Positions 21,579 to 33,518 of a stretch of 64,000 nucleotides of DNA are shown here, piece by piece (the stretch's first letter is position 1; each line of letters opens with the position of its first letter). The stretch covers positions 14,003,783 to 14,067,782 of the forward strand of contig NC_079970.1 in assembly GCF_029852145.1 (NCBI RefSeq). The letters run 5' to 3'. The notes under the pieces were generated by a model. The model worked only from the letters and a program-made list of their open reading frames with translations. It had not been told where the DNA came from and searched no databases. Source of the stretch: Microplitis mediator (Eukaryota > Arthropoda > Insecta > Hymenoptera > Braconidae). The position numbers and the translations under genes are program-made.

Positions 21579-21793
21579 CACTGTAAAAAATTCGGAGTGA
21601 ATCTGGATTGAAATTGAATCCGGATTCACTCCGTCACTCGGAGTTCCGGAGTTTAAAAAAAAATCACTCCATATGGGGAGTTTTTTTTAGCGGAGTGATC
21701 TCGGAGTGATGCGGATTTTATTTCACTCCGAATTCACTCCGGTCCGGAGTTTTAACATTTAAATTAATTTATATTAAATTGTTAAACAGCGTG
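21579..21793. mobile_element. CACTGTAAAAAA-ended MITE with GGAGTGA/TCACTCC words
   Basis: Starts CACTGTAAAAAATTCGGAGT, the same start as the 37497-38128 element. The body is an array of GGAGTGA, TCACTCC and TCCGGA words in both orientations at 11-12 bp spacing. The right end is degenerate; I place it near the AACAGCGTG just before the GT tract. Confidence 0.55.
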
Positions 21794-21856
21794 TGTGTGT
21801 GTGTGTGTGTGCGTGCAAATATGTGCGTGTGTGTGTGCGTGCGTGTTCGGGTGTGT
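21790..21856. repeat. (GT)n microsatellite with GC interruptions
   Basis: GTGTGTGTGT with GTGCGTGC variants next to the right edge of the CACTGTAAAAAA element. Confidence 0.9.
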
Positions 21857-21868
21857 GCGAATATATTC

Positions 21869-22951
21869 TGAATATATACTATTTCCGTGGGGGTACATTA
21901 GGGTGATCCAAAAAATAACAAATTTTTTTTTTCTCGCAAACAGGTTCAAAAGTTTCATATAGATAAAAAAAAAACGCCTGTGAAAATTAAAGCTCTTAAT
22001 ATTAACATTAAGAGGTTCCTCATCGCACTTTTCTATTTTTCATACGAATAACATGGAAAAAATTTTTTTCACGTCTTCTGATTTTTATAAGTAGCTAACG
22101 ATGCGTCATAGGAATAATTGGCAGGCATGTTTTTGTAGAGAATTGAATGTTATACAAAAAAAGATTCTTATCATTTTTTGAGGAATCTATTTGTTCAAAA
22201 GTTATTTGATGTTGAAGTCGAATTCATATTAAATTTTGAGATTTTCTTACTTTTCCGGCGAAACTATCAGACCTATTACAAAATATCATTAGACCTTTTT
22301 TGTAGACAATTTTATTCCCTAGAAGTAATTTCTCACAAAGTTTTTTCGAATTCCGCATTGTTTTCTAGTTATTTTAATTTTAATGACATGCTCATAAAAA
22401 AAGTAGTCTTCTGATCGATTTTAAGAGCTTGACATTAAAATTAAAATAACTAGAAAACAATGCGGAATTCGAAAAAACTTTATGAGAAATAACTTCTAGG
22501 GAATAAAATTGTCTACAGAAAAAGTCTGATGATATTTTGTAATAGGTCTGATAGTTTCGCCGGAAAAGTAAGAAAATCTCAAAATTTAATATGAATTCGA
22601 CTTCAACCTCAAATAAATTTTGAACAAATAGATTCCTCAAAAAATGATAAGAATCTTTTTTTGTATAACATTCAATTCCCTACAAAAACATGCCTGCCAA
22701 TTATTCCTATGACGCATCGTTAGCTACTTATAAAAATCAGAAGACGTAAAAAAAATTTTTTCCATGTTATTCTTATGAAAAATAGAAAAGTGCGATGAGG
22801 AACCTCTTAATGTTAATATTAAGACCTTTAATTTTCACAGGCGTTTTTTTTTTTATCTATATGCAACTTTTGAACCTGTTTGCGAAACAAAAAAAATTTG
22901 TTATTTTTTGGATCACCCTAATGTACTCCCATGGAAATAGTATATATTCAG
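21869..22951. repeat. Palindromic host sequence split by a hairpin
   Basis: The 30 bp left of the hairpin (CTGAATATATACTATTTCCG, then GGGGTACAT) and the 30 bp right of it (ATGTACTCCC, then ATAGTATATATTCAG) are near-perfect reverse complements. Either the hairpin sits in the exact centre of an older palindrome or the true TIRs run ~30 bp further out. Confidence 0.8.
21901..22918. mobile_element. 1-kb hairpin element, GGGTGATCC TIRs, TA-flanked
   Basis: GGGTGATCCAAAAAATAACA at 21901 is mirrored at 22918, TA on both sides (21899-21900, 22919-22920). Arms of ~485 bp (21901-22385, 22436-22918) match almost base for base around a ~50-bp loop. The mirrored arms yield two nearly identical ~80-codon ORFs on opposite strands (22178 and 22640 starts); these are symmetry artefacts. 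Such RNA would fold into ~480 bp of duplex. Confidence 0.9.
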
Positions 22952-22984
22952 AATATAAAAAGGATATATTCTGGAATATATTGT

Positions 22985-23626
22985 AACATGAGAAAAAATT
23001 AGACATTGACTCGTGGTTTGAAATTTAATAAATCGTTATCCGTTGAGCAAATTCTAGTGACATCTAGAATCGAAAATTTCGACTCCGACCGAGCGATCAA
23101 TCCAACGCATGGATTGAAACGAGAGATCCGGCTGAGACGCCGAACTGAACGGCTGCGTTTTTTTTTATTCGAACAATTCGACCCGACCGAAAAGAACAAT
23201 TCGACTCCGACCAACCGAACAGTTTCGATTCCGACTTCTGAACAATTCGATTATTGATCAACGATTAATCAAAGTGACCAGCAAATAAATTACAAGTGAA
23301 CAATAAACCGACGACTGTGACCAAGCCGAAGCCTCGGCGCGAAACCTGAACAAAGTGTGCAACCGATTTATTAGTGAACAAGTGAGACACGTTCGCGTAA
23401 TAATAATTAATTCATTCGCACAGTAGTGCTCAAAGTGAACAGACGTATTATCAGGGCTCCGTTCTACGAGTTATACTAGGTGCGTGCAAGTGCTTTAGTG
23501 CAATTATCTTTATGATAAGTAACATTAACCGATATCAGTGACATTTCAAGATCTCTATTGCATTATTGCCTCATCCAACTTAGTGATAGTTCTCTTAGGA
23601 GAGCTATCAACTGACCAAACCGTACC
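22985..23626 (+). other. Probable 5' untranslated region of the I-like LINE
   Basis: Moderately GC-rich, repeat-free sequence leading into the LINE ORF1 start at 23627. It includes words such as TTCGACTCCGACCGA and GACATTGACTCGTGG. Such LINEs carry an internal promoter at the 5' end, but no promoter motif is clear. The exact 5' end is not defined. Confidence 0.5.
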
Positions 23627-23872
23627 ATGACTCCAACGATGAATTATACTAAAGCCCTCCAAACCGAATACGTACCGACCAGGGAACAAGCGATTGTTCT
23701 TGACGCAATCGATGGAACACCGATCCATCATTATGCAACGGCGATTGGAACAAAAATTGGACCACAAAACATTCGTTATATTTGTAGAATATCCAATAAT
23801 CGAGTGTGTGTATACGTGGCAACCAGAGAGCTAGCCAATTATCTCATCGATACTCACAAGAATGTAGTAATC
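23627..23872 (+). pseudogene. I-like LINE ORF1, N-terminal part, cut by insertion
   Basis: Codes for the start of a gag-like nucleic-acid-binding protein. Visible: PTREQAIVLDAIDG, typical of the N-terminus of I-clade/Jockey-superfamily ORF1, then a segment like an RNA-recognition fold (IRYICRISNNRVCVYVATRE). The frame is broken at 23873 by a 2-kb insertion; beyond AATC the frame belongs to the insert. In such LINEs ORF1 binds element RNA in the cytoplasm. The start at 23627 is chosen because family similarity begins just downstream and no upstream in-frame ATG exists nearby. Confidence 0.8.
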
Positions 23873-25860
23873 TGTAACAGGGTAAAATAGATCCCAATAA
23901 CTATTTAATTATTTCTAAAATTGGATTTGTCCACGGTCGATAACGGGCCCTAATTATAATTCGGTTTATTAAATTGAGTGATTCGACATGTCACCGGGTG
24001 TCGCTAATCAGTGAGACCCGAACATCCGCCCCTCTCTTTTGCTAATTAATTTAGTAGGGATGAGTTTTCCGGGGGTTAATCGAAGAGTTATAAGGGAGTG
24101 CCGTGCCAAAAATCGAGAGAGTTCGTTGGACACCGAGAGAGAGAGTCAATCGGACGACCGAAGGCGATGGACGCCTAAGTGAGAGTTAGTGAACGACTAG
24201 AATGATTGGACGCATCATCTACACCATTTTATACGAGGCAAGACGAGGACCTTAACAATCTGGAGCGAGAACAAACTGGACAATCGAGAACCAGAAGAGC
24301 CGATTTACCTGTAAGGAAATTTGGACGACAGTTGGAGAAATAGCCGGACATCAGCTACAAGTCTCATCTGGTTGCTGCTGTAAAAATTCATCAAGGTAAA
24401 AATTATAATTAATTAAGACCGGAATTTATATTCCAATGGCAAAATTAATTATAATTAATTTAATTAATATCTTTCCGTTGGTCCTCGCATATATAAATTG
24501 GAAGTTGTAGGCCGTTGGCCATTACAACCACGCGCCTCGTCTTTTCAAAAGTTGTCACGCCGATCTTATTCGCTATATTGTGTCTATAACTCTGAATTAT
24601 TTTATCCGAGGCCTTTGGCTGGAATAAAATAATTTTCCCGCGTAAATATCTAATTAAATAAATTATTCGATAACGTCAGTAAATTAATTGAGGCCGGAAT
24701 TTATTCCAGTGGCTGAATTAATTCATAAATAAACTTTAATTTACTCGAATCCGTCAGTAAGATTCAAGACCGAGTAACGCCAACTTAATGGCCGAAATTC
24801 TAGTCAATTCATAACGTAATTCTAGTCGTGATTTAATTATAAATTAATTTTAAGTTAATTAATTAAAATATCTAAATAAAATGAAGTCATAAAAGGGACG
24901 CTAGAATCGTGATAAATTGTTATTGAGTAAAATGGAAAGAAACGGATTATTTATTGTGAAGTAAATTAATGTATAGAAATACTGGTAAAATTATTAGTGG
25001 AAAATTATAAGGAAAAATTAATTAATTAATACTTAATTTAAACAATAAATTAATTAATTAATAGGTGTAAAATCAGTGAGTTAATTGTAGATTAAGGAAG
25101 TGATAAATTGTAATCAGAATGAGTTAATGTGGGAAAATTTATATTGGAATTTTAGTTGAATTAGAGTCATGATAATTTTGGGTGAAAAAGATTGTAATGA
25201 TATTGAAGGTACAAAAGGAAAACAGAGTTTTAAGTAGAATCAAGTAATGTTAATTGAAGGAAAATGTGTCTGTGATTCAGGTCCTGTGGACAAAATATAA
25301 GTTAGGTTTAAGATATGTCCGGTGGACACTAGAAATAAGAAAAGCGAGTTAACGTCCTGTGGACGGTTTTTTAAAATTATTAATTAAGGAAAATAAGGTT
25401 TAACGTCCGGTGGACGGTTTTTTATCGAGGTTTATTAAGGTTAAAGGTTTAACGTCCGGTGGACGGTTTTTTAAAAAGAGTGTGTGTGTGTGTTACGTCC
25501 GGAAGACGCCTAAAATACGTGTGTGTGTGGGAGTGTGGAAACGTCCAGGGGACGCATTTAGTTTGTCATAAGAATTTAGTTTGTCATAAGGTTATAATTG
25601 TCATTAAAGGAAAAATATAAAAGCAAGGTGCTTATAATTATTAAAATTGAAAGCAAAGTCTTAAATAAATTTATTTCAGCCTGTTCATCATTCCTCTCCT
25701 CTCTCACAAAATTATAAAATTTACGAACGACCCTGAGCATATAAAATAATTACATCAACATCCGGTTCTGGAAGGCCGAGTCCATCTTCCAGTGGCGCCC
25801 TAATATTCGACTATAATACTTAGGTGCGACCAGACTTGGCAAGCTAATCACTCTGTCATA
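23873..25860 (+). mobile_element. Solo-LTR-like insertion with AATC target duplication
   Basis: 1,988 bp beginning TGTAACAGGG and ending CTCTGTCATA, between two copies of AATC (23869-23872, 25861-25864). Removing the insert plus one AATC rejoins ORF1 in frame, which supports these borders. TG start, 4-bp duplication and imperfect inverted termini (CTGTCATA against TGTAACAG) fit a solo LTR of a Ty3/gypsy-type retrotransposon. A TATA-like TTATAAGGGAG lies near 24088. The 3' part contains TGGCGCCC (25790), inside rather than after the element, so I do not read it as a primer site. No ORF. Confidence 0.65.
25310..25530 (+). repeat. Short GTCCGGTGGAC repeats inside the LTR-like insert
   Basis: AACGTCCGGTGGACGGTTTT and close variants (GTCCTGTGGAC, GTCCGGAAGAC) recur about six times at irregular 40-70 bp spacing. 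The core is a near-palindrome. Could be enhancer-like LTR repeats or another word array. Confidence 0.7.
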
Positions 25861-25864
25861 AATC

Positions 25865-26907
25865 AACGAACGATCAATTGTAATTCAACCCCTAGGTTCC
25901 CGGAATAAGAGACTTATACTTTCTGACGTATCACCGATAATCCCTACAAATTTAATAGAGCACAAACTCAAGGAGACAGGTATAATCCCAATGTCTACAA
26001 TTACTACGTTAAGAGCCGGACTTAATAATCCGGGCTATCAACACACTCTTAGCTTCCGACGTCAACTCTACATTAAACCTGAGGACGTAAGGAAAATCCC
26101 AAGTATGTGGAAAATTGACTTTGAAGATACGACATACTGGATTTATCCTACACTCGACAATATGCTCTGCTTTGCATGTGAAGAAGAAGGTCACTTGGCA
26201 AAATCGTGTCCAGCTAATCGAGCTACCCCTATAACTCTCGAAAATAGCACGTTAAACAACCAGACCAAAACTGTGAACACCGATCAACCACCCAGTTTTG
26301 ATCTTTCCAAATCATTGACCTCATCTAACACTCCACTGATGCCTGAACTATTAAAAATTAATAAGAGCTCTGTAATCAATGAAACCACAATCTTACAGTC
26401 TACAAAACGACAGCTATCTGAAACTTCATCTGAACGTTCGATGCTTCCACCCAAGGCTCCACCACCTACTACTTCAGCTAGTAAAAAAACTAAAAGCTAA
26501 TTTGTCTACCCCAAGTGTACAAGCCCAACACCAACTCCAAAGCAACACAGCAGCGATTCTCCAAAAAGAGATAATAAAAAAACCCTCAAGAGTTTCAATA
26601 TAGTTACGACCAACTCAGTGACTTTTTCAGCAGATGTAAGACCAAAAAAAATATCGAATAAGTTATCACTGAATGTAATCTCAAGGCCGATCTAACTGCT
26701 CAAATGTTGCGAACACTCTATCCAATGCTTGAATCCAAAACGAGTAAGAGCAGCTTTACTCGGCTAATTAAAAAATTAGAAGCAGAAGCCCTCACCGATG
26801 ATGCCACATCAGAGTGCTTACTCTCGTCAAGTGGTAGTCTCATGGAACTCGATAGTGACAACAATGAGACATCTTTAATCCATCTAAACCCTCCTCTTTT
26901 AATATAA
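25865..26907 (+). pseudogene. I-like LINE ORF1, C-terminal part with CCHC knuckle
   Basis: Continues ORF1 after the insertion. The frame runs through RNKRLILSDVSPIIP, SFRRQLYIKPEDVRK and TYWIYPTLDN, all typical of I-clade/Jockey ORF1, then a zinc knuckle CFACEEEGHLAKSC at about 26167-26208 (C-x2-C-x4-H-x4-C). An in-frame stop ends the main frame at 26500; homologous-looking sequence continues in a second frame to 26603 and a third to 26907 (TSKSSFTRLIKKLEAEAL), so at least two frameshifts are present. An ATG-started open part begins at 25991, but the family frame extends upstream. It ends 17 nt before ORF2. Confidence 0.78.
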
Positions 26908-27231
26908 GTTAATAATATTTAGACATGCATTTACTACAGTGGAATCTTAACGGATTCATAGCCAAGCTGGAATACCTTCATCTCATCATGTCACAAACAT
27001 CACCAGACTGTGTATGCCTCCAAGAGACAAATTTCAGAAAGAATACCTATTCAAACCTCAAAGGATATAATGTAATTTACAGAAACAGAATCATAACTGG
27101 TCGTGCCAGCGGTGGTGTAGCAATTTATCTTAAAAACAATATACCGTTTACCGAAATAAATCTAAATACAACGCTTGAAGCAGTCGCTGCCCGTATCAAC
27201 AACCACCTACCTATAACCTTATGCAACATAT

Positions 27232-27381
27232 CCCTGATTTAAAAAAGCGATTTAAAACGATTTGCAATGTTAAATGCCCATAAAAAGAGGGATTCAAAAG
27301 TATTCAAGGTATTCAAAAGCATTAAAAAGTATATAAAATTTTTTATTTCGAATCGTTTTAAATCGCTTTTTTTAATCAGGG
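27232..27381. mobile_element. 150-bp MITE in LINE ORF2, CCCTGATT TIRs
   Basis: CCCTGATTTAAAAAAGCGAT at 27232 is mirrored at 27381; AT is duplicated (27230-27231, 27382-27383). Arms ~33 bp. Its ends match those of the 4.2-kb element at 10629-14840, so it is a minimal member of that family. It interrupts the endonuclease region. Confidence 0.9.
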
Positions 27382-28524
27382 ATACCTACCAAATACCAAA
27401 ACATTTTAACAACAAGATCTTGAACAAATAATAAACCAACTTCCCCCTCCGTTCATTCTCTTTCGTGACTTTAATAGCCATAACCCTATATGGGGTTCTA
27501 CAAATACTGACTCCAGAGGGAAAATTATTGAAGACCTCATCAACTCCAATGACGACCTCATAATACTAAACAATGGCACAAATACTCATTTCAACATCAA
27601 TACAGGTTATTGCAGCGCTATTGACATCACAATTGCTTCACGCAAAGTAGCTACTCTCTTTGACTGGATGGTCGTGGAAGATCTATACAATAGTGATCAT
27701 AATCCCATCATGATCACTGACACCAGATATTCTAATCACAATAATCAAGAATCTTACCACCCTAAATGGTTACTCAACAGAGCTAATTGGGGTGACTTCC
27801 AACATACTACTTCAACCCATTTGAACGATCTGCCTAAACTAAGCACTTTTAAGACAATACTAATCAACATTATACTTAACAATTTCACCAGACACATCAC
27901 TAATGCAGCAATTCACTCAATATCAAGAAGTGAAAACGGTAAATTCAAAAAAGCCGTACCCTGGTGGAATATAAATTGTAAAAATGCCATAAACGCTACT
28001 AAAAAAGCATATCGCAAGCTCAAGAAAAATATTACTGAAGAAAACAAAATAAACTTCAAGCGCACAAGAGCAATCGCCGGAAGAATTGTGAAACACAGTA
28101 AAAAAGAGCAATGGGAAGAATTTACTGTATCAATAGCTCCTACTACACCAATGGCACAAATATGGAACAAGGTTAGGCGGATTAATGGTAATTACTCAAC
28201 ATTCCCCACTCCGCTTATACCCGGTACAGATGGCAATGTGCTTCCAGACTCATTACGAATAGCAGATCACCTCGCTGAAACCTTCGCCTCCAACTCCGAT
28301 GACTCCAACTACACCGATAAATTTGAACAGTTTAGAGACCGAACCAAATTTACACCAATGAACCAAAATTGCAACTTGGACCCTATAAACAAACCCTTTT
28401 CACTTAATGAAATTCATCTAGCTATTAGCAGAAGCAAGAATACAAGCTCAGGACCTGATGATATCCCCAACATGATGATTAAAAATTTACCAAAGGATTG
28501 TATTGAATACTTATTAGCATTATA

Positions 28525-30481
28525 CACTGGTCACAGAAATTAAGGGATAGAAAAAAAATCGGAAATTTTTAGGTGATTTTCAACATGCTGTAACTCGGTG
28601 AAAAATGGTCGTATAAAAAAACTAAAAAAAGCAAATTGTAGCCTTAAGTTTCTAGTTTTTAGATCTGGACCTCAAAATTTTTCATCATGTACGGTTCCAG
28701 AGTAATCATAAGAAAACCAACGAAAAAAAAATTTTCAAAATTTTTGCTGGTCTTTCAATACCTCTATGGGCGACAATAAATGTTTTTGAATAATCCGACT
28801 GTCTGACTTTTCTCGGAAATTTTATGCCCTTTAATTTGGTGGCCTTAAAAAGTCTCTACGACGATTTGGCGCCGAGTTATCATTGATCAAAGCAAAAAAG
28901 TCCATTTTGGCTTTGATAATCAATAACTCCGGATGTATTGGTCGTACAGAGAATGGAAGCAGGGTTTTGAAAACTGGAAAACATTCTCTATAAGGCAAAA
29001 TTAGTGGCATTTGATAGAAAAATTTTTTTTAAAGTGATATTGTTTGGTAAAAAACAGGTCAAAATTCACAAATTTAAGGATATTCGGAAATCTTGCTATA
29101 ACTTTGGATATAACGGATGAACAAATAATATCTTTGACTTTTTTTTAACCTCAAAGTGTCCTGAAAAAACCCTGAAAATTTCAAATCGCTGCGATTTTTC
29201 TTTCTTAGTGCCCCGAAGCTTTAAATTTATCGATTTTGTCAAAAATCACCATAATTGGTAGTTTCTCGGTTTTTGTTCATTTTTTCGATTTGAAAATGGT
29301 TATTTTACCGATAATCTCCATTTCTTCGATCAAAAAGATCGATTATCGAAAAAAATTGAAAAAAAAAAATTGTTTTTTTTCAAAATTTTTTTTTTTGTTG
29401 TATCTGCAATGATTTATCATTGTCAAAAAAAAAATTCCTAAAATTTTTTTTACCGCTGTAACTGCATCTGCTTCAAATGTCAACTTAACAAACATACCCT
29501 TTGGGTAACTCTAATGCCGGCGGTAAAAAAAATTTTAGGAATTTTTTTTGACAATGATAAATCATTGCAGATACAACAAAAAAAAAATTTTGAAAAAAAA
29601 CAATTTTTGAAAAAAAAAATTTTGAAAAAAAACAATTTTTTTTTTTTCAATTTTTTCCGATAATCGATCTTTTTGATTCAAGAAATGAAGATTATCGGTA
29701 AAAAAACCATTTTCAAATCGAAAAAATGAACAAAAACCGAGAAACTACCAATTATGGTGATTTTTGACAAAATCGATAAATTTAAAGCTTCGGGGCACTA
29801 AGAAAGAAAAATCGCAGCGATTTGAAATTTTCAGGGTTTTTTCAGGACACTTTGAGGTTAAAAAAAAGTCAAAGATATTATTTGTTCATCCGTTATATCC
29901 AAAGTTATAGCAAGATTTCCGAATATCCTTAAATTTGTGAATTTTGACCTGTTTTTTACCAAACAATATCACTTTAAAAAAAATTTTTCTATCAAATGCC
30001 ACTAATTTTGCCTTATAGAGAATGTTTTCCAGTTTTCAAAACCCTGCTTCCATTCTCTGTACGACCAATACATCCGGAGTTATTGATTATCAAAGCCAAA
30101 ATGGACTTTTTTGCTTTGATCAATGATAACTCGGCGCCAAATCGTCGTAGAGACTTTTTAAGGCCACCAAATTAAAGGGCATAAAATTTCCGAGAAAAGT
30201 CAGACAGTCGGATTATTCAAAAACATTTATTGTCGCCCATAGAGGTATTGAAAGACCAGCAAAAATTTTGAAAATTTTTTTTTCGTTGGTTTTCTTATGA
30301 TTACTCTGGAACCGTACATGATGAAAAATTTTGAGGTCCAGATCTGAAAACTAGAAACTTAAGGCTACAATTTGCTTTTTTTAGTTTTTTTATACGACCA
30401 TTTTTCACCGAGTTACAGCATGTTGAAAATCACCTAAAAATTTCCGATTTTTTTTCTATCCCTTAATTTCTGTGACCAGTG
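28525..30481. mobile_element. Giant hairpin element (1,957 bp) in LINE ORF2
   Basis: CACTGGTCACAGAAATTAAG at 28525 is mirrored at 30481, TA on each side (28523-28524, 30482-30483). The arms (~930-960 bp) are near-perfect reverse complements around a ~65-bp loop at about 29456-29520. Removing the element and one TA rejoins the reverse transcriptase frame. The motifs GGTGAAAAATG, AAAAAGCAAATTG and AATCATAAGAAAA are shared with the 38198-39984 hairpin, so both belong to one family. No coding capacity; a transcript would fold into ~900 bp of duplex. Confidence 0.95.
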
Positions 30482-32659
30482 TACAACCACATATGGATCA
30501 ATCAAACTCTTCCCGATCAATGGAGGGAAGCTACTGTAATACCCATCCCTAAACCCAATAAGGACCATACAAAGTCAACAAACTACAGGCCTATCTCACT
30601 AACATGTAATCTTAGTAAAATTCTAGAGAAGATTGTGTTTAAACGACTGAGGTGGAAGCTAGAAAACGAAAACCTTATCTCACCCACCCAATACGGCTTT
30701 CGTAATATGCGCTCTACCACGGACCACTTATTAATGGTTTCCTTGGACATTGAAAAAGCCTACGAGATGACATGGACCAGAAGGGTTATCTTTACCTTAA
30801 TAGACTGGGGATTCAACGGTAACCTGATAGCATACATCACTAATTTTACAAGCAACCGCACAATACGAGTTAGATTACTCAACACACTATCCAAAAAAAT
30901 AACGATTGAAAATGGCCTCCCTCAAGGATCAGTTCTCAGTGTACTACTGTTCCTAATTGCTATCAACGAGTTACACTCAATAATAAAAGCCCCGCTTAAA
31001 GATGGGCTATTTGTTGACGACAGCACAATCTCCCTTTGTGGGAACTACCTCCAATTAACCTTCCAAACAATGCAGAAAACACTTTCTAAGCTTCAAGAAT
31101 GGACAAATACAAGTGGCTTTAAATTCTCAGCTTCCAAGTGCGAATTTCTACTTTTCAAACGGGGCCGTAACACTCATGAATACATAGAACTCAAACTCAA
31201 TGACCAGCCCATTAAGAGAGTATACACTATGAGGGTATTAGGACTAAAATGCTTTGACAGCAAAATGACATGGAAACACCATATTAAGTCGCTCAAGAGT
31301 GAATGCCAATCTAAACTTTGGATACTAAAAATCTTAACAGCTAAACGAACAGGAGCTAACCCAGACACTCTCCTAAAGCTCTACAAAGCACTCATACGAT
31401 CAAAAATTGATTATGCTTCCATTATCTATGATCCAGCCAACCCCACGACCCTCAATACACTCAACACCATCCAAAACACATGTTTGAGAATTTGTACAGG
31501 TGCTTTTAGAACCAGCCCCATATCTAGTCTTCAAACAGAGACAGGAATTCTACGTCTAGAACTTAGGAGACGTGAATTATGTCTTAAATACACGGCAACC
31601 ATTGCAACAACGGCAGACAACTCCGCACATCACAACGTACTTAAGGACTTCTTGACACTACTGTATGACAACAACGAGCAACTAGTTAAGCCTATCCGTA
31701 ACGCACCCTTGAATACCAAAGAGAACTCGAAATACCCCTACCATCGATATAAACTAGAAACCTCAGCTACTTTCCTCCATGGCAAACACCTATTATCCAC
31801 TGTGATTGGCAATTGTGCGAGCATGACAAACCCTCCACTGCATCAACCATGTACCAATCGCTGTTTCTAGCAATGCATGAAAAATACAAAGACTGTGAAG
31901 AATATTATACTGACGGATCCGTAATGAACAATAAGACGGGCTATGCAGTGACCTCCAAAACATCAGTCCTAATCACTCAGCTTATGCACGACCATTGTTC
32001 CATATTTACCTGCGAAATATCTGCCATAATTTGTACATTAAATATCATCAACAATGAAAATCATAAATCTAGTAATGTAATCTACACCGATTCAATGTCA
32101 TCCCTCAAAGCCATTACCAATCAAAACAACACCAACCCACTTGTCCACAATGTACACCATCTATTAGACCAAATCACTAAAAACAATTCCAGCGTTGTCT
32201 TAGCTTGGATCCCTGCACACCAAGGTATATGTGGCAACGAATTAGCCGACCAAGCAGCCAAGGAAGCTACACATACCACAGCGGAATACTCAACTACTGG
32301 AACCGTAAGTGGCAATCACTATCATCCACCAAACTCCATGAAATACGTAACAACATCTTCAAGAAATTACCAAACCTCAATCGGAAAAATTACAGTACCC
32401 TAATCAGACTTCGAATCGGCGACACAAACATGAGCTATATCCATTTAATCACTAAAAAAAACCCAAATCAATGCCCACGCTGTAGCTCGGCATTGTTTGT
32501 GAATCACATATTTTCAAACTGCCCTGGATTTCAAGAGGAAAGAAACAAGAATGGACTAACTACCTTAGTAGCAATGGAGTTGGGCAAGATTCTTTTGCAA
32601 GATACTTGGAGAAACACTTTGTAAAGAATTGGACAACTCTTGACCAAGACACTTAATTA

Positions 32660-33326
32660 AGATTTTTTATCCAGACTGGCGGCAGACTTGGGCCAGTCTG
32701 TGACCAGAATTTGACCAAATTCTTGGCCCAGAGCCTTGACATAGACTTGCGTGAGAAATGCAAAAGACAACGAGCGCGCACCTATTTCCCTCCTTTCCAC
32801 TTGAATGTGAAAAGAATAGTATTGCGGTGGTTCTCATTTATAGTCTAGTCAACAAGTTTAAAAATGTTATTTTTTTACAATTACGCATTGAGTTTGTAGT
32901 AACGCCTAGAAAAATTGGTTTCCAGAATTTTCTAGCACTTAAAAAATTTCGGAAGTTTTTAATAGATTAGGATGAATAATTAAAATTATAAATAATGGGA
33001 ATAGAATTCCGGAACTTGTGACAATTTCATAGAAAATTGCATCTTCTTTAATAATCGTTTTTTAATTTTACGTTTCCTCTATTCATTTTTGAGTTATTGC
33101 TAATAATCAGTCTCTCGTTTTTTCTATTTGATTATGACTTATAAAAATTACTATTTTTATTTGTAAAAAAAAAAATGTCTTGTCAAATTTAATGACGAAT
33201 TCAATAAGCTGTCACTCGTATTTTTAAAACAACTAGATTCATTATCTCGGAGAAATCACTTCTCGACTACAGTATTGTAAATAAAACTAATGTAGGATGA
33301 GAACCTCTACTCTATAGGATAGTCCC
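32660..33326. repeat. CTTGACC-word sequence after the LINE and AT-rich filler
   Basis: At 32660-32760 words such as AGACTGGCGGC, AGACTTGGGCC, AGTCTGTGACC and AGAATTTGACC follow one another in 11-nt steps. From ~32770 to 33326 the sequence is plain AT-rich, with one 70-codon ORF of no recognisable family. With 33327-33518 this may form one element, but I see no left TIR. Confidence 0.55.
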
Positions 33327-33518
33327 AAAGTTTAATAATAAATGGCCCCAGATTTCTGGTCATATTCTTGACAAATTCTGACCACAGTCTGGCTCAAGTC
33401 TTGACCAATAATCTTGGTCAAGAATCTGGACCAATTCTTGTACAATTCTTGATCTAAAATCGTTCTTAAGTATCTTGATCCATGTTGGTACAAAGCTTTT
33501 ACCAAATTGCTACTGGGG
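33327..33518 (-). mobile_element. Terminal ~190 bp of a CTTGACC-word element
   Basis: Reverse complement of this segment matches 63807-64000 closely, from a shared end (CCCC(T)AGTAGCAAT) through the AAGAATTGTACAAGAATTGG region to GGGGCCATCTATT. The words are spaced about 11 bp. Two copies in opposite orientations confirm the repeat family and its right end at 33518. Confidence 0.85.

Larger units (their letters stand above)
26925..32656 (+). pseudogene. I-like LINE ORF2: endonuclease, reverse transcriptase, RNase H (broken)
   Basis: ORF2 of a target-primed retrotransposon. APE-type endonuclease: QWNLNGF at the start, CLQET, GGVAIYL, DFNSHNPIWGS and SDHNP (27695). Reverse transcriptase: YRPISLTCNLSKILEK, SLDIEKAYE, GLPQGSVLS (30914), FVDD at the catalytic site (31010). 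RNase H: YYTDGS (31903), YTDSMSSL (32080), PAHQGICGNELADQAAKEA (32213). A C-terminal CPRC...H...C motif precedes a stop at 32654-32656. Damage: a 150-bp MITE at 27232, a stop near 27413, a 1,957-bp hairpin at 28525 and frameshifts near 31810, 32280 and 32560. RNase H supports the I clade over classic Jockey. Not functional. Confidence 0.88.

Noticed and set aside
22178..22640. Two nearly identical ~80-codon proteins on opposite strands
   Set aside because: They are mirror images produced by the near-perfect arms of the 21901-22918 hairpin, not a duplicated gene.
25790..25797. TGGCGCCC as a retroviral-type primer-binding site
   Set aside because: The target-duplication analysis puts the element end 63 bp further on, so the motif is inside the insert rather than just outside an LTR. 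The copy at 36332 has no defined LTR end either.
27913..28170. Minus-strand ORFs rich in hydrophobic residues
   Set aside because: Antisense shadow of the plus-strand LINE ORF2.
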